This document shows positions 13,161-16,556 of a stretch of DNA of 16,556 bases, in pieces. This stretch comes from an uncultured Cloacibacillus sp. GTDB lineage: Bacteria; Synergistota; Synergistia; Synergistales; Synergistaceae. The DNA lies in NCBI GenBank assembly GCA_900545755.1, contig URAG01000050.1, positions 1-16,556 on the forward strand, in the 5' to 3' direction. Under the pieces are notes generated by a model. The model saw only the letters and a list, made by a program, of their open reading frames with translations. It searched no databases and was not told the DNA's origin. The translations under genes were made by a program, and so were the position numbers. The first letter of the stretch is position 1, and every line of letters begins with the position of its first letter.

Positions 13161-13844
13161 ATGAGAGCATCGGTAAAATTTAAAATTTGCGTCGACCTGC
13201 TGATGACAGCCGCGCTCTACGCTTGCATGGCCTATATGCTCGTCGGCGAAGAGGCGCACGAATGGATAGGAAGCGGCCTCGCTCTGCTTTTCGTCCTGCA
13301 TAATGTGCTGCACCGCAAATGGTACGCGGCGCTCTACGCGGGGCGCTACACGCCGCTGCGGGCGTTTCAAACCGCCGTCAACCTGCTCTGCCTTGTCTCG
13401 ATGACTGCCGTATCGCTCAGCGGCGTGGCTATGTCGCGTTACGTATACGACATACCGTTCCTGAGCGGCGGCGCGTCGCTCGCTCGTACCGTCCATATGC
13501 TCTCCGCCTATTGGGGCTACTGTTTCATCTCGCTGCACGTCGGCCTGCACTGGAGCATGGTGCTTGGCATGATAAATAACGCCGCCGCGCCGGGCGGGCA
13601 GCGACGGTTCACGCCCGTTTTGCGAATCGCTGGAGCCGCCGCGGCGTTGTTCGGCGCGTGCGCTCTGATGCGCCATAACCTGCTCGACTATATGTTCCTG
13701 CGCAGCCAATTCGTATTCTTCGACACCGGGCGGCCGCTCTATCTCTTCTTCATCGACTACGCCGCGATAATGGCGTTCTGGGCGTGGCTCGCCCATTACG
13801 CGCGGCTGCTGCTGATAAAGGCGGCGGCGCTGAAAGGAAAATAA
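13161..13844 (+). CDS. DUF4405 membrane protein, probable b-type heme protein
   Basis: The 227-residue protein has about five to six hydrophobic helices. Histidines sit in the pattern expected of DUF4405 cytochrome b-like proteins: HEWIG (33-37), LHNVLHRKWY (46-55, His47 and His51), VHMLSAYWGY (111-120, His112) and LHVGLHWSM (125-133, His126 and His130). The paired helices with these histidines could bind heme in the cytoplasmic membrane and pass electrons to or from quinone or external flavoproteins; that role follows from family knowledge and not from this sequence. AAGGGAG lies nine bases before the ATG. It stands alone between terminators, with no flavodoxin, FMN-binding or other redox partner nearby in the window. 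Confidence 0.75.
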   Translation: MRASVKFKICVDLLMTAALYACMAYMLVGEEAHEWIGSGLALLFVLHNVLHRKWYAALYAGRYTPLRAFQTAVNLLCLVSMTAVSLSGVAMSRYVYDIPFLSGGASLARTVHMLSAYWGYCFISLHVGLHWSMVLGMINNAAAPGGQRRFTPVLRIAGAAAALFGACALMRHNLLDYMFLRSQFVFFDTGRPLYLFFIDYAAIMAFWAWLAHYARLLLIKAAALKGK

Positions 13845-13918
13845 CGCGCAGTGTGCTGATGCAGTTGCGGCGATACGCCGCCTGTACGTTCATCTCCTCT
13901 GCCGTCCGGTAAAATAAA

Positions 13919-13941
13919 CGCGCCGCATTTTTTGCGGCGCG
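13919..13941 (-). terminator. Terminator of the ABC transporter operon
   Basis: CGCGCCGCA (13919-13927) and TGCGGCGCG (13933-13941) form a perfect 9-bp hairpin with a T-rich loop. On the minus strand it is followed by a U-rich tract (TTTATTTTAC), placing it correctly 33 bases after the permease stop. On the plus strand no T-run follows directly, so it mainly serves the transporter operon. Confidence 0.75.
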
Positions 13942-13973
13942 CCAGGATTATCTCTTTTAAGTTTTTCGCGCGT

Positions 13974-14954
13974 CTATCCGTTCGCGCCCCTCTTCCTCTT
14001 CGACACGAGCGCGTAAAACGAGACCGAAATCAGCAGCACGAGGCCGTCGACGAAGCGCGTCCAGAAACCGGACCAGCCGGAGCTTACTATTCCGGCCTCT
14101 ATCGTACCCATCATTATTGATCCTACGACCGTGCCCCAGACCGTACCGCTGCCGCCGTAGACGGAAGTGCCTCCGATGAAGACCGATGCGAATACGAGCA
14201 GCAGATAACCCTCGCCCTGCGTCGGCCACCAGTTGCCCATCTCGGCGGTCGCGAGGACGCCAGCGAGCCCGGCGGCGAAGCCGAGGTAGGCGAATACGCC
14301 TGTGCGCGCGGCGCTTACCGGCATCCCGAGCATTTTAGCGACATCTATGTCGTCGCCGATGAAGCGCAGGTCGTCGCCCCACGAGGTTCGGTGGTAGACG
14401 AGCGCCGTAACGGCGGCGAATAGCAGAGCCCACACAGACTGCATCGGCAGGAAGCCTCCGAGCCTGCCGACAAGCACGGCCATCTCCGGATTGTCCATCT
14501 TGAGTTCGATGCCGAGCGGTATCGCCGTGCCGCCCGAGAGGAGCATTACGCAGCCGCGCCAGAAAAAGTCGAAGCCTATCGTCGCGACTATCGCTGGCAC
14601 GCCAGTGCGCGTAATCATAAAGCCGTTTACGAATCCGATCGCGAGCCCAACCGCCGCGCCCGCCGCCGCGCCTGCGATAACGGAGCCGGCCGTCTTAGAA
14701 ACGAGCGCGAATACAAAGCCTGACATAGCCATGTTCGAGGCGAACGACAGATCCATCTCGCCTGTTACTACGACCAGCGTCATCGCCGTCGCGACTATCA
14801 TGATGAAGGGAATCGTCGAAAGGAAGGTCATGTATATGCTGCCCGAAAGGAAGGCCCCGGGCGCGCGCAGCGCGAAGAATGCCCACAGCGCGAAGAGCAC
14901 CGCGGTGATTATAAGCTGGTTTTTGCTGTTCTTTGCGAAATCTGAAAAATTCAT
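13974..14954 (-). CDS. ABC transporter permease, ribose/xylose type (BPD_transp_2)
   Basis: The 326-residue integral membrane protein has about eight to ten hydrophobic segments. Its family marks are TGEMDLSFASNMAMSGFVFA (64-83, usual form GGIDLSVGS), a VPAIVATIGFDFFWRG stretch and GEGYLLLVFASVFIGGTS, followed by GTVWGTVVGSIMMG near the C-terminus. It would form the channel, probably as a homodimer, in a binding-protein-dependent importer of the RbsC/XylH/FrcC type. I start at 14954 because GGAGGCGGAGAG directly precedes this ATG and it overlaps the ATPase stop (ATGA); a longer frame to 15014 would run far into the ATPase gene. Co-translation with the ATPase is likely. Confidence 0.88.
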   Translation of the reverse strand: MNFSDFAKNSKNQLIITAVLFALWAFFALRAPGAFLSGSIYMTFLSTIPFIMIVATAMTLVVVTGEMDLSFASNMAMSGFVFALVSKTAGSVIAGAAAGAAVGLAIGFVNGFMITRTGVPAIVATIGFDFFWRGCVMLLSGGTAIPLGIELKMDNPEMAVLVGRLGGFLPMQSVWALLFAAVTALVYHRTSWGDDLRFIGDDIDVAKMLGMPVSAARTGVFAYLGFAAGLAGVLATAEMGNWWPTQGEGYLLLVFASVFIGGTSVYGGSGTVWGTVVGSIMMGTIEAGIVSSGWSGFWTRFVDGLVLLISVSFYALVSKRKRGANG

Positions 14955-15688
14955 CTCTCCGCCTCCATCAGCCGCGCGAAGAGGTCGTGCTCCGAAAGCT
15001 CGTCCTTGCGCCATTCGCCGAAAACCTTGCCGTGCGAGAGGATTACGAAGCGGTCTGCGACGCGGTGTGCGTGCTCTATCGTGTGCGTGATGACGACTAC
15101 GGAGCGCCCCTCGGACTTCAGCAGCCGCATGAAGTCGAGCACCTTCTCCGCCTCGCTGACCGCAAGCGCCGTCGTCGGCTCGTCGAGGATGACCGCGCTC
15201 GCCTTGAAATACATCGCGCGCCCGATCGCCAGCCCCTGACGCTCGCCGCCCGAAAGCGACGCCGCCGGAGTGTCTGGCGATATCCCCGCGCCCGATAGGC
15301 CGAGACGTGAGATAATCTCCGCCGCCGCCTCGCGCTCGCGCTTCGCGTCGATGAGGCCGAAGCGCGTCTTGAGATGCCGCCCCGCGAAAAGATTGCGCCA
15401 GAGCGGCTGCGAGACGCCGAGCGCTCTGTCCTGATAGACCGCCTCGACGCCGAGGCTGCGCGCGTGCGCGACGCTGAACCTCGTCACGCGCGCGCCGTTG
15501 ATCTCGACAGTGCCCGAGGTCGGCGCGTAGAGGCCCGAGATAATCTTAATCAGCGTAGACTTGCCCGCGCCGTTGTCGCCGAGCAGCGCCGTAATCTCCC
15601 CGCGCTCAAGGGAAAAGTCCACGCCCCGAAGGGCGTGGACGTTCCCGAAAGATTTGCGGATATCCCGCATCTCCAGGATTTTAGTCAT
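14951..15688 (-). CDS. ABC transporter ATPase, single-domain sugar type (FrcA/XylG-like)
   Basis: The 245-residue protein is one complete nucleotide-binding domain: Walker A GDNGAGKST (37-45), Q-loop Gln86, signature LSGGERQ (145-151), Walker B VILDE (166-170) and H-loop His202 in ITHTIEHAH. Sugar importers of this class often use a fused double ATPase of about 500 residues (RbsA, MglA), while a single-domain form is known for FrcA and some relatives. It lies on the cytoplasmic side and would act as a dimer with the permease encoded downstream. The start is separated from the binding-protein stop by five bases with no strong ribosome site, suggesting translation through from the upstream gene. 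Its stop overlaps the permease start by four bases. Confidence 0.92.
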   Translation of the reverse strand: MTKILEMRDIRKSFGNVHALRGVDFSLERGEITALLGDNGAGKSTLIKIISGLYAPTSGTVEINGARVTRFSVAHARSLGVEAVYQDRALGVSQPLWRNLFAGRHLKTRFGLIDAKREREAAAEIISRLGLSGAGISPDTPAASLSGGERQGLAIGRAMYFKASAVILDEPTTALAVSEAEKVLDFMRLLKSEGRSVVVITHTIEHAHRVADRFVILSHGKVFGEWRKDELSEHDLFARLMEAER

Positions 15689-15693
15689 ATCAT

Positions 15694-16556
15694 CTAGCGT
15701 ATAGCCTTCTCCGCGAGCGGCGCTATCTGATCGATGTTGTCCTTCGTCACGAAGCCGCCTGCCGTATCCACGTAAATTCCGCCGAAGCTGCCGCGCTTGT
15801 TGAGCACTATCTGATTGACCGCGAGGTAGGCCATCATGTAAGGCTGCCCTTCGGAGACGAGGCCGACGTAGCCGCTCTTGATAGCCTCGGCCGTCGCGGG
15901 CGAGAGGCTGAATCCGGCTATCCCGACGGAGCCGGGTTTGATGCCCGCCGAGCGCAGCGCCGTCCCGGCCTGCGCCGTCAGCGCGCCGTGGTCGATGACG
16001 ATGAGCTTGCAGTCCTTGTGCGCCGCGATATAGCCGGTGAGTATCGGCGCGCCGAGAGTCGCTTCCTTGTTCGCCTCCGGCGAAATTTCAAGATAGTCCA
16101 CGTCGAGTCCCGCGTTCGTGTAAACGTCTACGAGAGCCTGCGCGCGGAGTCCGCGTCCGGGAACGCTCTTAAGCCCCCATACGAGCACCTTGTCGCCCTT
16201 CTTGAGTCCGAAGTGCGTAAGGCTGCGCTCGGCGAGCATCTTGCCCTGGCCGTAGTTGTCGACGCCGATATAGCTGTAGCCCTTAGCCTGATATTTCTCG
16301 AATGTCTTCGGCAGCGGCGTATCGACGCACATGACCTGGATGCCCTTGCCGATAGCCTCGCCGATCAGCGGCATATAGGCGTCGTCTCCCGGCGCTCCGA
16401 TGACGACCATGCCGTCTGGGGTCGTCGCCATGCCCTGGCGGAAGTTCGTAATCATCTTCTCCGCGTTCCAGTCCGAGTAGACGAACTTGATCTCGATGCC
16501 GAGGTCGTCCGCAGCCTGCTGCGCGCCGTTCTGGAGCACGGTGGCGTAAGACTCTC
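15694..16556 (-). CDS. Periplasmic sugar-binding protein of ABC importer, 5' end cut by window
   Basis: About 287 residues of a Peripla_BP_4-type (ribose-binding-like) lipoprotein or periplasmic protein are present, ending at a TAG (15694-15696). The reading frame continues to the window end, so the signal peptide and first strand are missing; an apparent GTG start at 16539 is internal. Visible features are NGAQQAADDLGI (helix 1), DWNAEKMITNFRQGMATTPD with GMVVIGAPGDDAY, KGIQVMCVDTPLP, YIGVDNYGQGKMLAE, the hinge-proximal KVLVWGLKSVPGRGLRAQAL, and IAGFSLSPATAEAIKSGYVG. These match the two-lobed family order. The ligand cannot be deduced: sugars, polyols and autoinducer-2 are all bound by this family. 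It is the first gene of the importer operon within view. Confidence 0.88.
   Translation of the reverse strand, partial: ESYATVLQNGAQQAADDLGIEIKFVYSDWNAEKMITNFRQGMATTPDGMVVIGAPGDDAYMPLIGEAIGKGIQVMCVDTPLPKTFEKYQAKGYSYIGVDNYGQGKMLAERSLTHFGLKKGDKVLVWGLKSVPGRGLRAQALVDVYTNAGLDVDYLEISPEANKEATLGAPILTGYIAAHKDCKLIVIDHGALTAQAGTALRSAGIKPGSVGIAGFSLSPATAEAIKSGYVGLVSEGQPYMMAYLAVNQIVLNKRGSFGGIYVDTAGGFVTKDNIDQIAPLAEKAIR

Noticed and set aside
13867..13881. GCGGCG-ATA-CGCCGC hairpin as a terminator for the DUF4405 gene
   Set aside because: The stem is perfect but no T-run follows on the plus strand, so it cannot be called an intrinsic terminator.
1..16556. CRISPR arrays, tRNA or rRNA genes, transposases and attachment sites
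   Set aside because: I read for regularly spaced direct repeats, cloverleaf signatures and transposase or integrase motifs and saw none. A covariance search would be needed to exclude small RNAs.

Overview
The window looks like a metagenome-derived contig made of at least two, probably three, unrelated pieces. From about position 1056 to the end it reads as one coherent genome, most likely a Gram-negative anaerobe of the Synergistota. It has Kdo/LPS genes (outer membrane), Firmicutes-like gene neighbourhoods (zinc peptidase, rsmB, PASTA, rpe) and frequent ATA isoleucine codons in GC-rich DNA. The phylum is an inference; no 16S or other marker gene is present.

Positions 1 to about 1050 differ in style and gene content. 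On the minus strand lie the end of a DUF5711-like protein, an intergenic MITE-like palindromic repeat of the kind common in gut Firmicutes, and the start of cvpA. That cvpA start runs in frame into the last residues of a PfkB-type sugar kinase near 155. Both joints (about 155 and about 1050) fall inside genes and leave only gene fragments, so assembly chimerism is more likely than biology.

Positions 1056-4585 (+) form an LPS inner-core cluster: the 3' end of waaA (Kdo transferase), a 403-residue protein of unknown function, kdsB (CMP-Kdo synthetase) and an ELM1-like putative glycosyltransferase. The genes are tightly spaced or overlapping. The unknown protein, between two Kdo genes, is the best candidate for new biology.

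Positions 4600-6131 hold a separately promoted gene for an exported two-domain rhodanese. Its second domain has Asp where the catalytic Cys should be. A hairpin terminator follows. Next come a small minus-strand membrane protein, then a GntR/FCD regulator closely followed by a DegT-type sugar aminotransferase.

Positions 8779-12863 (+) encode a YugP-like zinc metallopeptidase, RsmB, a membrane-anchored three-PASTA protein without a kinase domain, and Rpe, closed by a strong terminator. The order matches the Firmicutes rsmB - prpC - prkC - rsgA - rpe locus with phosphatase, kinase and GTPase missing. The PASTA protein therefore looks like the extracellular half of a PASTA kinase standing alone.

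Positions 13161-13844 (+) encode a DUF4405 cytochrome b-like membrane protein. From 13919 to the end, on the minus strand, lies a sugar-type ABC importer in the order binding protein (cut by the window end), single-domain ATPase, permease, terminator. Its substrate cannot be read from the sequence.
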